From Eunapius fragilis (lineage: Eukaryota > Porifera > Demospongiae > Spongillida > Spongillidae): DNA of 64,000 nucleotides. This document shows positions 31,097 to 42,699 of this stretch, one piece after another (the stretch's first letter is position 1; the number at the start of each line of letters is the position of its first letter). Location of the stretch: assembly GCA_963681505.1 (NCBI GenBank), contig OY811973.1, forward strand, positions 13,266,268 to 13,330,267, given 5' to 3'. The position numbers were made by a program, and so were the translations under genes. The notes beneath the pieces are model-generated. The model had not been told where the DNA came from, did not search any database, and was given only the letters and a program-made list of their open reading frames with translations.

Positions 31097-32956
31097 GGGT
31101 CATTCTATGGCAGATCACCCGGTCAATAACACCACACAGTCTCATATTTGGATGAAATTGGGTACATATGTTTACCACGACTGGGAAAGTAACTACATCA
31201 ATTATCCCCTTATAATCTTTATCGGATTTCAAGATTTGGTGTGATAATTGTTTTATTGATTTCTTTACCCTAAATCTTTGACTGCTTATATCTCTGTAAT
31301 GATTAGTCACATAATTTAATGCAAGGTATATTTGAGAAGTTGAAGCATCAAACAATCTGAACACATACTTGAAATAATAATTTGGGAGGTTAATTAACCA
31401 GAACATGAATTTCTATTTTTGGGGCACATCCCAGTAAAAAGGGACAAAATCTCGCAGTGTAAGAGATAATACATTACAAGGTTGTGTCATCATAGAGTTA
31501 TTTAAAATCAAAATAGGAGTGGCTAATTATTTGGTTATTGAGTATTTCAAATGACAAAGGTTATTGACATAGAGTACTCCATGGCAGCAATGAAATGCTG
31601 TGGTTGTAATGTAAACACAATAAAGTGTGAAGCCTTACATGAGACCATGAATTAGGTTCATGCTTTGGTTTGTCCCTACACTGAATGGATACAAATGAAG
31701 TGAGGTGTAGAACCCTATTCGTGAGACCTGACCTGTTGCTGCATCTTTAAAAATACTGCTATTTAAGGGGGGTGGGGAGGGGGGGGGGTTCTTGTGTGAG
31801 TGTTCTTTCTGATATGAAGTGATCATTATGTACAGCTTATAGTAGTTATATTGTGATTAGTTGGTGGCAGTAGTCTACATTGCTTTTTGAATGGCGCATC
31901 GTAAGCCACACTCTCAAGGGTACTCAGAGGTATCATAGTTATGTTCCACTCTCCACAACTACTTTGGCAGTGCATGAAGTTTTCCTCAGGACCAAGGGCC
32001 AGAGTAGTCAGCATTGTGGAGGCGTTGCTCTGATGTAGTCAAAGGCAACTATGTAGCATGTATGTACGATAAAAAAGTGTGGTATGGTACAGTCAATGAT
32101 ATCTCTGAAGAGTTCGGAGATTTACTAATCAGGTTCATGCACCCCAGCAGTGGTATGAATAAATTTGTTTTCCCTGAAAGTGATGATACATGCTGGATTG
32201 AGGAAAGTGACATTCTTTGCACCATTGACCCACCTAGCTTGACCAGTTCCAGAGGATACACTATTTCTCATGGATCATTGACAAAGGCTCAAACAGCTTG
32301 TACCTTTTTATGTAGACCTGACATTTGCCTTTATGTTAAGACCTTTATGTTAACTGATTATTTTTGGCTGGGAAATAAAATTTGAAACATTAAAAAAATT
32401 CATTTGTTTTGATAATGCACCATATAAAGGATGAAGCCATATGTAGCATCTCACCAAGGTGCATACAAAACGAAATGCTTGTACTTTAAACATTTATAGT
32501 ATTTTGTAAATAAGATTAGCCAGTCCAATTTATAACATTTTATACTCTATGATGATAGGGCTTTACTGGAAAAATAAAACATTTTAATAAAAGCTTGTCC
32601 CTTCATAGCCATGAGCTGCCAAACTTTGTGTTACAATTTAATGGTTAATAAACTTCATGAAATAATTAAAATAACTCAATAGTATAATTTGCCATGGTTT
32701 TGGCTTCTCAATGATACCTTGCACTGTACTCTGTGACCAATGGCTCAAAGGATATGAATTTTATAGATGAAAGGGTAAAAAAAGAAATGAATAATTAATA
32801 ATCAAGATTCTCAAGATTTGATAAAGACACAGATGTGATAATTGGTGGCCGTACTTTCCCTAATATTCTAAATAGATGTGCAAACTATAATTCAAATCTG
32901 AGGGGGTGTGGTGGAAAAATAGCATGTCCATCGGGTGATCTGCCATAGAATGACCC
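31097..32956. mobile_element. 1.86-kb DNA transposon inside the FN3 exon, ACAT target duplication
   Basis: The ends are a perfect 25-bp inverted repeat (GGGTCATTCTATGGCAGATC ACCCG). The direct repeat ACAT lies outside both ends (31093-31096 and 32957-32960), and the uninterrupted paralogue has a single ACATACACATTC there. It contains one coding-like frame at 32014-32385. The 4-bp duplication does not by itself fix the superfamily (Chapaev and Academ are possibilities). No DDE motif is seen, so it is probably non-autonomous. Confidence 0.88.
32014..32385 (+). CDS. Element-borne Tudor-like/SWIM-like hypothetical frame
   Basis: The frame reads VVKGNYVACMYDKKVWYGTV, NDISEEFGDLLIRFMHPSSG and KFVFPESDDTCWIEESDILC TIDPP. 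The opening (G-x-Y/W-V-A-x-x-YD...W-G-x-V) looks like a short beta-barrel domain of the Tudor/SH3 type, followed by a PxxDDxCW motif I associate with transposon-borne or THAP-associated proteins in cnidarians and sponges. It has no visible catalytic residues. It begins at ATG 32014 but may be the 3' exon of a longer lost gene. Confidence 0.45.
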   Translation: MWRRCSDVVKGNYVACMYDKKVWYGTVNDISEEFGDLLIRFMHPSSGMNKFVFPESDDTCWIEESDILCTIDPPSLTSSRGYTISHGSLTKAQTACTFLCRPDICLYVKTFMLTDYFWLGNKI

Positions 32957-33059
32957 ACATACACATTCACTGGACTGACCAGTAACACTGCCTACACTGT
33001 CTCAGTGGTGGCCATCAACTGTGCTGGGACCAGCAGTCCTGCTATGGCAACTAATACAA
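32957..33059 (+). pseudogene. Receptor copy 1, FN3 exon, 3' part
   Basis: Resumes after the element with the second ACAT copy and reads YTFTGLTSNTAYTVSVVAIN CAGTSSPAMATNT, ending at donor ACAA|GTAAGT. TYTVSVVAINCAG carries the FN3 F/G-strand tyrosine and cysteine. Together the two parts make one FN3 domain of about 83 residues. Confidence 0.8.
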
Positions 33060-33061
33060 GT

Positions 33062-34254
33062 AAGTCCAGGGGTAGGTGTTGAGGGTGGGTGTGTGTTAAA
33101 CAAGATAACCGATAAGGTTTAAAAACAAATGTTATTTCTTTTATTCGTATTGTTATTAGATGCACATATCAGGAGCTATGGTAGTAGTTCCTTTAATATA
33201 GGAATTGACCTGGGTCATGAATTCCATTTTTTTTGTACTCTGAACTGTGACTAGCAGCGTTCTCGACAAACAGACGGCGTAGATAATAGTAGAAATCATA
33301 CATCAAGTTAAAGACAAATCTTTTCACGCTAGTCGGACTTGGTGCAACATATGGTTTTAGAGAACTAAAATACAAGTAGCTCACCCTAGTACCCCACTCC
33401 TATCATTCTCCAGGTTCTTCCTTTCCTTCCTTTTTTTTCATATACCTCTCTATAGAATCAATTTTAGTTTATGCCGTTTGTACCAAAAGACATGTAATGA
33501 TTCAGCATTTTATCTTCACTGGTCAGCAGTGCATGGCGTCGAACTAATACCTTATTTTCATATATATGGGTCACTGTTACTATGACTACCGGCATCATAA
33601 TTCTATTTCAACGCTTGACATAGCAATGACATTGCATAAGTGTTGCTGCACTGTGAAGCAAGTACTGAAGGATCAATTATCAGAAGTGTGCAAAGCAAAG
33701 CCCGCTCTAGTTACGAGAGAACACCATGGCCAACACCAAACAGTTGTACTTTCTCATTAGAGAATGTTTTTCTTTACATGTTTACAACATGCAACAGTCT
33801 GCTAATTATCGTTTTAGACTATAGTATGTGGATTTGTCCAACATATCTTGGGCCTTTAAGGACAAACAAAACTAGGGCAATGCTTGCAGCATTGTAGATG
33901 ATTGAAATTTCAGTGCCTGATACTCCAATTTTTATTCTTAAAGAAGATAATAACAATGTAAGTTCCCTTTACACTGCAACAATTCCATAAATGATAAGAT
34001 CAGCTCAGGTTTCCAGTATCTCCCCCCAAACATGATAAGGATGAGACACAAGTACTTAGGGTTCTGACCTCCACCAATTAATCAAACAACTTAGACCAAT
34101 AAAGAGATGTGTTGTGTGCATGCATGTACAGTTATTGCTTGACACTCTTCATCAGTAAGCACGTTTAACCTGGTGCCCTGTGGAAACATGCACATGTAGA
34201 TTTTCATATATTTCTGCAAGTGATGTTTTTGTATTGTTCTCTCTCGGATACTAG
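33062..34254. other. Intron of receptor copy 1
   Basis: No exon seen. The short segment TCTCATTAGAGAATGTTTTTC (33750-33770) resembles one end of fold-back MITE family F. Confidence 0.35.
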
Positions 34255-34284
34255 GGAACCTAGCAGGACCAACATCATCAGCAG
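34255..34284 (+). CDS. Receptor copy 1, 30-nt linker exon (candidate)
   Basis: Between GGATACTAG and GCAG|GTGGGT lies a 30-nt segment reading NLAGPTSSA in the phase left by the FN3 exon. A micro-exon between FN3 and the transmembrane exon is plausible, but I could not find a transmembrane exon for this copy downstream, so copy 1 looks incomplete. Confidence 0.4.
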
Positions 34285-35059
34285 GTGGGTGTCCATGACA
34301 ACTGTGCGCTTATGATGTACATCTGTGGTGCTACACTGTGTAGCCATAACATATGTCATTATCACTCGGTTGTAGTACTCATAAGCAACATGTGTAATGA
34401 GCCAGTTTCACGTAAGATGTGAGGATTGCATTTATAATTACGTCACGACTGATATACATTCTTGGAGTTAGTTTTGAAATCAGTGGCGGACTCAGGAACA
34501 CACACTTTCCGTTTTCCAACTAGTTCCCCCTGATCCTTCGAGCTTTGGCGTGACTTCTGAGACTTGCTGTATTTCTTTCCCCCAAATCGTGTTCCCTTCC
34601 TTTCTACCTTTGCCTTCAAATCCTTTGTCTCACCAACTTTCTTATTGGAGCATGTTCTTTACTTGTGTGAAACTGGCTCATTGACCTTTTTGGGAAGAAA
34701 TGCAATTGCGTGGTTTGTTTATGCCTTTTTCTCCGTATTTATTGTACATTTTCTTCTATGTCAATTCAACCTAAAGAAGGGCAAACTAACTCACACGTTT
34801 ATTTTTCCCGTTGTCTGAATGTTTGTTTCCTATTGCAAAGTCTGATGATTGAATTTGTGCATATTGGCCAAAAATGAAAAATACTTCTTCTTCACCACAC
34901 TGTGACAAATGACATCATACCATGACAAATTAAAATACACCCCGCAGTATTTTATTAACTGTAACAGAACGTCTTCCTCCTTAGGTCCTTGGTAAACTTA
35001 CTTCCATTACATTGCTAAGAGCGTTTCAATGGCTTACCACTTACAGTGCAGTGTCATCG
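34285..35059. other. Interval with no supported gene
   Basis: A hydrophobic 84-codon frame at 34564-34818 lacks any homology I recognise and does not match the transmembrane exon of receptor copy 2. I treat it as chance. Confidence 0.35.
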
Positions 35060-35143
35060 TGGACAATATTATCATGCCTTTGGCTGCTTCTGTCACCTGT
35101 TAAACTGCCTTCACCTAGACTCCCATCTACTTCCAATTATCTA

Positions 35144-36701
35144 CAGTGATAGCGAAACTCCATTTTCATACCACCCTCATATCAACCTTGGGAAAATATT
35201 CATAGTGATGTTTTGTGTTCCTAGAGATCACTCAACCCACTGCTTATGAGATTCACTTTGTGTTGTGTTTCTCGTTAGAAAATACTCAGGATATTCAAAG
35301 AGTGTAATATTACAGGGAAATCACAGTAATACTGCCTACGTCAAATACAGTAGAGCACGAAAAGAATGCACACTGACGTCTAGATCTGAATCACACACAC
35401 AGTTCAATAGCCAATAGAAAGTTCTAGAACATGCATGCCCAACACATGTATAATTAACACCTAAAAGCAAGCCAGGTCATGCCAGAGCATGCTCCTTAAC
35501 ACTTTGTGATGGAATCTCATTAGAAGGTGGTTTACCCAGGACTGTTGATTCCCCCAGCTGTATTAATGGAATACTACTGCATGCAAACCTGCACCCTTTG
35601 GCTAGATGTACAGTACTGTGTATCACGCAACATGATATGGTTAACAAATGTGTACGGTAGCATACAAATTGTAGCCGCAACATTGTATTCCAACACAACG
35701 TCAGTCTAGCAGCCCCTCAATCAGGGTATCATTGCTTGCAAGTGGCGGGCGAAGCTTGTGTCATGGTTGATGGAGAAGGTGGGGTGGGGGCTGGACAAGC
35801 TGGGCAGCTGCCTTCTCCAGATATGAAGCAGGCTATGTTGTGGGTGCAGGATGCACTCAGGGACATTCCTGATGAGGTGGTTAAGAACTGCTGGCAAAAG
35901 GTCAGTATCCTCCCCTTCGAGGTGAACCAGAGGTACATTGAGGACAAGGAGAAGGTCAGTAAAGGCCATGCTCAGATGCAGAAGGCAGCAGATCATCTAG
36001 CTGATCTTTTTGGAAAGCTGAGCATAGTTTTCTCTGAGTTGGAGGAGGAGGCTGTACGTGAGTTCGATTCTCCTTGGATGCTAACGGAGGAGGGGATGGA
36101 TGCACTGGATGCGTTGACTCCTGTGGTGAGCCTGACGATTATGATGCTTTTGTGAAGGTGATTCTGACATAGAGCAACATGTAGGTAGGTAGTGAACAAG
36201 CCTGCTGTCATTTCGTTGAATCAGGCTCGCAAGAAGATGAGGGAGCTCATGGTGTTATTTGAGTCTCTCATTGACTCCAGACAATACCAAGCTCATAGGG
36301 AGCATTGGGTAGAGCAGTCAGCAATGCTTGGCGAGGTTCAGGACCAGCTCACAATGTACAAGGAGCCACTGCCTGAGGCGCGGTCAGAAATCTCTGACTT
36401 TTTTCAGCCTAGTGGCAATGACTAGAAACAGATTTGGTTGGTAATGAAGTCCACTTGATTCCCGAGTGTTTGCTGTGCCCCTACCCTCTTACCTCATATC
36501 AACCTGGTGTATTCCGTTAATAACTGCTGGCAGGGGCATAGTTGACATAAACCACAAGATTCCTTCACAAGGTGAATCTCATTAGCGGTGGGTTGAGGCG
36601 ATTGCTAGGAACACAAAACCCTAGCCTAACATCACTATGCTTACTGTACCCTCATATAAACCCCATGGTATAGGGGAGTTGATATACGGGTAGGGATACT
36701 G
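35144..36701. mobile_element. Pogo/Tigger-like element with TA duplication and transposase remnants
   Basis: CAGTGATAGCGAAACTCC at the left and ...GATACTG at the right, each flanked by TA (35142-35143, 36702-36703). The subterminal 100 bp on each side are inverted copies (35170-35270 versus 36572-36665: CCCTCATATCAACC, TTTTGTGTTCCTAG, CCCACTGCTTATGAG). The same repeats form the short MITE at 24590-24932. The interior encodes the C-terminal end of a transposase. Confidence 0.75.
35736..36425 (+). pseudogene. Pogo/Tigger-type transposase C-terminal remnant
   Basis: The first frame reads MKQAMLWVQDALRDIPDEVV, KNCWQKVSILPFEVNQRYIE. The WVxDAxxxIPxxxxxNCWxKxxILP block is typical of the end of the Tigger/pogo DDE domain, where the NCWRKAGI motif sits. 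After a frameshift near 36120 (GEPDDYDAFVK in the shifted frame) and an interruption, 36192-36425 reads ISLNQARKKMRELMVLFESL IDSRQYQAHREHW, the helical C-terminal tail, and stops at TAG. The catalytic part upstream is missing, so this element is a derivative. Confidence 0.65.
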
Positions 36702-36703
36702 TA

Positions 36704-37060
36704 TAGGATTTGATCCCTACTATGAATATCATTAAAAACACACCACCCATTTATAACGAGACTCCTGACAAACTGATCGTTTAGCTAATTGTTGTAATCA
36801 AACAAGAAGACGAAAGCGAGTAATTTCGTCGTTGGTTTCATGTCGCAAAACTGCGTGGTCGTAGAGAATAAAAGGATACTGCCCGCCAGTCCAGGAATAA
36901 CCTCCTCCTTCTTGACCATGCATAACTTGGGATAGGAATACAGTTAAAGAATGGAAATTTCACCAATTGGCTGGAGGAGTGCCTACTGTGATCAAATAGT
37001 CAACTACATGTATACGGTCAGTGTAAGATGTATAATTAGATATGAGAAAAAATCTATGAA
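36704..37060. other. Short interval, nothing recognised
   Basis: AT-rich non-coding sequence absent from the second copy of the segmental duplication. Confidence 0.35.
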
Positions 37061-37346
37061 TCAAGTAACTAAAAACCTTCTCTATGAGAAAGTTGGTGGG
37101 ATATAGGATTTGAAGGCACTGGTGGTATAAAAAGCAAGGAAACAAGGGTCTGTAATAGTAAGGGAAAATGTCATAGTCCTATATTTAGCACACGCACATA
37201 GTATATGCTACAAATGGGCTAAATATAGGACTATGACATTTTCCCTTACTATTACAGACCCTTGTTTCCTTGCTTTTTACACCACCAGTGCCTTCAAATC
37301 CTACATCCCACCAACTTTCTCATAGAGAAGGTTTTTAGTTAATTGT
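37061..37346. mobile_element. Fold-back MITE (family F, copy 3)
   Basis: Arms reading TCAAGTAACTAAAAACCTTC inward and its complement, about 120 bp each; AGGACTATGACATTTTCCCT marks the inner arm. Same family as 3120-3404 and 23907-24201. Confidence 0.85.
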
Positions 37347-37382
37347 GTCATCTATGGCACTTGCAGATGAGCAAATTGTTAA

Positions 37383-38237
37383 AGGGAGGCTGGCATGGAA
37401 AAACAAGTGCCCTTCATATGAAAGATAGTCACTAGTGTAGGATACAGGTTTTATTATTTTATTTCATATGCTTCGTTTTCAAGATATTCAACTTTTGAAT
37501 ATGAAATTAGTCATGTGACATCGCGTCACTTGGATCCAATTATTAATGCGTGTTGCATTATAAAATATTATTTGCATTTTACGAGGTGTTTTCTGTGCCG
37601 TTAGTGGATGCTTCAGTACAACGTACAAGCATGATAAAGGGGTTTCGTTCCACCGTTTTCCTTTTGGAAATGTTATTCTAAATTAACTTTACTTGTTCAC
37701 TAGAATTCTTTCCCCTCTCATTGCGACGGTTCCAGCTAATGCAACACGAAACACTAGCAGGTTTAAGCAGACTGTGGCAAACTCAGGGTGATCTCAGGGT
37801 GATCCACAATGCAGTTCAACCTGACTGATTCTTGTGATAATATACACAGTACGTCCTCCAACTCCCGGCAGCACACACACTCATGCTCGGTAGCTTGTGG
37901 AATACGCTGCGCACAAGAACACCACGGTGTATTTCCAAGATGGCTTGCAGGTGGAGGGTTTAAGTTATCTTCGATATCGTTATCATCGGTACTGTCTTAG
38001 ACATGGACTCTTCATGTAGGTTTGACAAATGAGTATGGTCGTACTGCCATCATTCATAAATAATACTTTGTATTAATAATTGGATCCAAGTGACGCACTA
38101 TGATTCAAAACTTTGTACGCTTATATCTTTAAAAGTCAACATGCTAAAGGCATACAAATTGGATTATAAGCCTATCACATAGAGTATATTCATTTAAGAA
38201 AATAAAAACAATCATAACAGCCATGTCCAGCCTCCCT
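37383..38237. mobile_element. 855-bp element with TTAA target site and AGGGAGGCTGG ends
   Basis: Inverted ends AGGGAGGCTGGCATGG and (complement) AGGGAGGCTGGACATGG. TTAA sits on both sides (37379-37382 and 38238-38241). The duplicated locus at 43296-43310 has GATGAGCAATTTTAATGTCT with a single TTAA and no insert, an empty site. TTAA duplications are used by piggyBac and Kolobok. No transposase is seen, so it is non-autonomous. Confidence 0.88.
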
Positions 38238-39030
38238 TTAATGCCTCTTCGATTTCAGTGCTTTTTTGTATGCCTCCAAGTTTCACTTGTCTCTATTCAT
38301 GACTAATAATAACCAAAAAATTGCAGTACCAAAGCAGCACTAGCTTGTTAAATAACTCATTGCACACATATGAACCAACCAATCACTTCACTTAAAAACT
38401 GCTCACTATTTCTGACTGTGATTGCAGTTGAACCAAGAGCATGATTACCAGACTTTATTGCAAACCGAATGCATACCATAAACGGTTAGGGCTATAATCA
38501 GTAGTCATCCATTGCGACCACTACTATTTACTTGTTCTTTTTGGGATGGGCCAGAGCCGCAGCCTTTTAACACTTCACATTTTTTCTACCCCTTCTTATG
38601 GTGCATATTTTAACCTCTTAAAACTCATTATTGTACTTCCAAATTTCTGAATGCAAGTAAAGATAATGTAGATTGTGATTGTTTTAAAACTTAAGATCTC
38701 ACATAAGTTATTCACCAATGATGTTTTGTAGTGTCAGTTATCCAAAAAATGCTTTTTTTTTTTTAATTGAAATATAATGGGCTGGCAGACCATTATGCCT
38801 GCTTTATGATATTATTCTTCATTAGGGAGCATTAATGGATCACTTATTGGCCTGCTCAAACTGAGTCTGTGTTATATATTTTATATAGTGTGTGATTTCT
38901 TGGCATAATATATGCAGCCTGTATGTATTTCTTGAACTGAGTCTGTATTTTCGAAATGTGGTGTACTGTATTTTATTATGTTCATGTTTAATATAAGATT
39001 TGCAGTTATTAAAAAGTGACATATCTAGCA

Positions 39031-39835
39031 GAGCCAATGGAGTGGCACGAGTACAACTGTGGTCCCAGCTAGGGCGTTTGCAGGAGCACACCTGACAACC
39101 AATCGGTACAAATATAAAAATTTCACTTCATACAACCATTCATTTTTTCGCTTTTGAAAATAGTGAACAATTAAATCCATTTAAAGCATCAATGGAAGGA
39201 ATGTGGTGGACTGAACTGATATGGTAATGGGGGATTTCCCCCGGCTCTATGAAACTGTCACATCCTGGTTGGCGTCCTATTGTTCCAAAATAAAATGTTT
39301 GAGCATCAGAAACCTCTAAGGACCACACCCATTTAAACCTGTGGACACCACCTTTTTATGAAGACCCTACTAAGTATGGTTTAGATAGATAGAAGTACAT
39401 GTAACTGATTACCACTGCTATCAAGATTGGTGTTACCTGTTTCTATATCAGCACTTGGTGAGTTCATGACTTGTTTGTGGGTGCTGACCAAATTCAGAGT
39501 TTACCAATGCATGTGACCATAGTGACCAATAGTCGGCAATTAGAACTCCCACTTCATAACCAATGTTACAACAGTTGATCATTATCCGCCTTGGTATTGG
39601 AATAGGTGTTGCATGGCCCCTGGAATGAGAAGTGCAGGGGCTGACATTTTTCGAACAAATCTTTGAAGTGGCTTGAGTTTACTTGTCAGCTATTAACTTT
39701 CATGGTTCAATAATAATTTGAACTAAAAAGCCCCTGAGTTAGCCAGCATCAGAAGGAAAAGTGGGGTGCTATAAAAAGAAATCTAACCACAAAATGTATG
39801 AATCCATATAGATACCCCCATATGTGAACACCCCA
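39031..39835. other. Interval with no supported gene
   Basis: Nothing recognised between the end of the duplication and the 28-bp array. Confidence 0.4.
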
Positions 39836-42334
39836 CAGCACCAGGTCACCTCCACACACCCCATGGCACCAGGTCTTCTCCACACACCCCATGGCACCAT
39901 GTCACCTCCACACACCCCATGGCACCAGGTCTCCTCCACACACCCCATGTCACCTCCACATAACCCATGGCACCTCCACACACCCCATGGCACCAGGTCT
40001 CCTCCACACACCCCATGGCACCATGTCACCTCCACACACCCCATGGCACCAGGTCTCCACACACCCCATGTCACTAGGTCTCCTTCACACATCCCATGGC
40101 ACCAGGTCTCCTCCACACACCCCATGGCACCAGGCCTCCTCCACACACCCCATGGCACCAGGTCTCCACACACCCCATGTCACTAGGTCTCCTTCACACA
40201 TCCCATGGCACCATGTCTCCTCCACACACCCCATGACACCAGGTCTCCTCCACACACCCCATGGCACCAGGTCTCCTCCACACACCCCATGGCACCAGGT
40301 CTCCTCCACACACCCCATGGCACCAGGTCTCCTCCACACACCCCATGACACCAGATCTCCTCCACATACCCCATGGCACCAGGTCTCCCCCACACACCCC
40401 ATGGCACCAGGTCTCCTCCACACACCCCATGGCACCAGGTCTCCTCCACACACCCCATGACACCAGATCTCCTCCACATACCCCATGGCACCAGGTCTCC
40501 TCCACACACCCCATGGCACCAGGTCTCCTCCACACACCCCATGGCACCAGGTCTCCTCCACACACCCCATGGCACCAGGACACCTCCACACACCCCATGG
40601 CACCAGGACACCTCCACACACCCCATGGCACCAGGTCTCCTTCACACACCCCATGGCACCAGGTCTCCACACACACCATGGCACCAGGTCTCCTCCACAC
40701 ACCCATAACACCAGATCTCCTCCACACACCATGGCACCAGGTCTCCTCCACACACCCCATGGCACCAGGTCTCCTTCACACACCCCATGGCACCAGGTCT
40801 CCACACACACCATGGCACCAGGTCTCCTCCACACACCCATAACACCAGATCTCCTCCACACACCATGGCACCAGGTCTCCTCCACACACCCCATGGCACC
40901 AGGTCTCCTCCACACACCCCATGGCACCAGGTCTCCACACACACCATGGCACCAGGTCTCATCCACACACCCATAGCACCAGATCTCCTCCACACACACC
41001 ATGGCACCAGGTCTCCTCCACACACCCCATGGCACCAGGTCTCCTCCACACACCCCATGGCACCAGGTCTCCACACACACCATGGCACCAGGTCTCATCC
41101 ACACACCCATAGCACCAGATCTCCTCCACACACCCCATGGCACCAGGTCTCCTCCACACACCCATAACACCAGATCTCCTCCACACACCATGGCACCAGG
41201 TCTCCTCCACACACCCCATGGCACCAGGTTGCCTCCACACACCCATAGCACCAGATCTCCTCCACACACACCATGGCACCAGGTCTCCTCCACGCACCCC
41301 ATGGCACCAGGTCTCCTCCACACACCCCATGGCACCATGTCACCTCCACATACCCCATGGCACCAGGTCTGCTCCACACACACCATGGCACCAGGTCTCC
41401 TCCACACACTCCATGGCACCAGGACACCTCCACACACCCCATGGCACCAGGTCTCCTTCACACACCCCATGGCACCAGGTCTCCTCCACACACACCATGG
41501 CACCAGGTCTCCTCCACACACCCATAACACCAGATCTCCTCCACACACCCCATGGCACCAGGTCTCCACACACCCCATGGCACCAGGTCTCCTCCACACA
41601 CCCCATGGCACCTGGTCTCCTCCACACACCCCATGTCACCAGGTCACCTCCACACACCCCATGGCACCAGGTCTCCTCCACACACCCCATGGCACCAGGT
41701 CTCCTCCACACATCCCATGGCACCAGATCACCTCCACACACCCCATGGCACCAGGTCTCCTCCACACACCCCATGGCACCAGGTCTCCTCCACACACCCC
41801 ATGGCACCAGGTCTCCACACACCCCATGTCACTAGGTCTCCTTCACACATCCCATGACACCATGTCTCCTCCACACACCACATGACACCAGGTCTCCTCC
41901 ACACACCCATGGCACCGGTCTCCTCCACACACCCCATGGCACAATGTCTCCTCCACACACCCCATGGCACCAGGTCTCCTCCACACACCCCATGGCACCA
42001 GGTCTCCTCCACACATCCCATGACGCCAGGTCTCCTCCACACACCCCATGGCACCAGGTCTCCTCCACACACCCCATGGCACAATGTCTCCTCCACACAT
42101 CCCATGGCACCAGGTCTCCTCCACACACCTCATGGCACCAGGTCTCCTCCACACATCCCATGGCACCAGGTCTCCTCCACACACCCCATGGCACCAGGTC
42201 TCCTCCACACACCCCATGGCACCAGGTCTCCTCCACACACCCCATGGCACCAGGTCTCCACCACACACCCCATAGCATCAGGTCTCCTCACACACCCCAC
42301 GGCACCAGGTCACCTCCACACACCCCATGGCACC
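39836..42334. repeat. 28-bp minisatellite, about 90 copies
   Basis: The unit is CACCAGGTCTCCTCCACACACCCCATGG with variants (CACCATGTCACC, AGATCTCC, CACCCATAACACC). Because 28 is not a multiple of three, each strand reads in all frames as repeats such as PHGTRSPPHTPWHQVSS or CHGVCGGDLVPWGVWRRPGA, up to 514 codons. These are frame-cycling artefacts, not genes. It is fused at its right edge to a half-copy of fold-back MITE family F. Confidence 0.97.
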
Positions 42335-42486
42335 AGACCTACATATTAGCAGCATGTTGTCATATTTAACTGTGTGTGCTAATATAGGTCTGTTTCATAT
42401 TTCCTTTTCAATCACAAGCTTTGTTCCCTTGCTTTTTACACCTTTGATTCCTATATTCTTGTACAGAGAATGTTTTTATCACTTGT
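42335..42486. mobile_element. Fold-back MITE (family F, copy 4, one arm only)
   Basis: Starts AGACCTACATATTAGCAGCA within what would be the loop of the copy at 3120-3404 and runs through one complete arm to ATCACTTGT. The other arm is replaced by the 28-bp array. Confidence 0.85.
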
Positions 42487-42699
42487 CCTACTCTAAAAGC
42501 AATATATGTATGTTATTTTTCCTTTTTTTTTAACTACAATGTTGCAACAAGTAGCGAACTAGACAACCTAAATACAAAGAATGCTACTGACTTGCTATGC
42601 AAATAAAATGTACACAAATATCATAGTGAAAGGACCACACCAAAGCATGACTAAGGATTATTAACTATTAAAAGATTTTTAACTCTTACCAATGTAATA

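Larger units (their letters stand above)
35060..39030. repeat. Segmental duplication, copy 1 (with insertions)
   Basis: Blocks at 35066-35140, 37347-37378 and 38242-39030 match, in order, 43200-44035. Shared landmarks are GACAATATTATCATGCCTTT, TGGCACTTGCAGATGAGCAA, CTCTTCGATTTCAGTGCTTT, AACCAACCAATCA, TTGTAGTGTCAGTT and CTTCATTAGGGAGCATT. The second copy lacks the pogo element, the fold-back MITE and the TTAA element, so these inserted after duplication or were absent from its source. Confidence 0.8.

Noticed and set aside
34564-34818. Hydrophobic 84-codon frame as the transmembrane exon of receptor copy 1
   Set aside because: No similarity to the copy 2 membrane exon, no splice sites in the right phase, and no tyrosine tail.
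40085-41629. 514-codon minus-strand frame of CHGVCGGDLVPWGVWRRP repeats
   Set aside because: It is the 28-bp minisatellite read through three phases; overlapping frames on both strands are equally open, and the repeat period is not a multiple of three.
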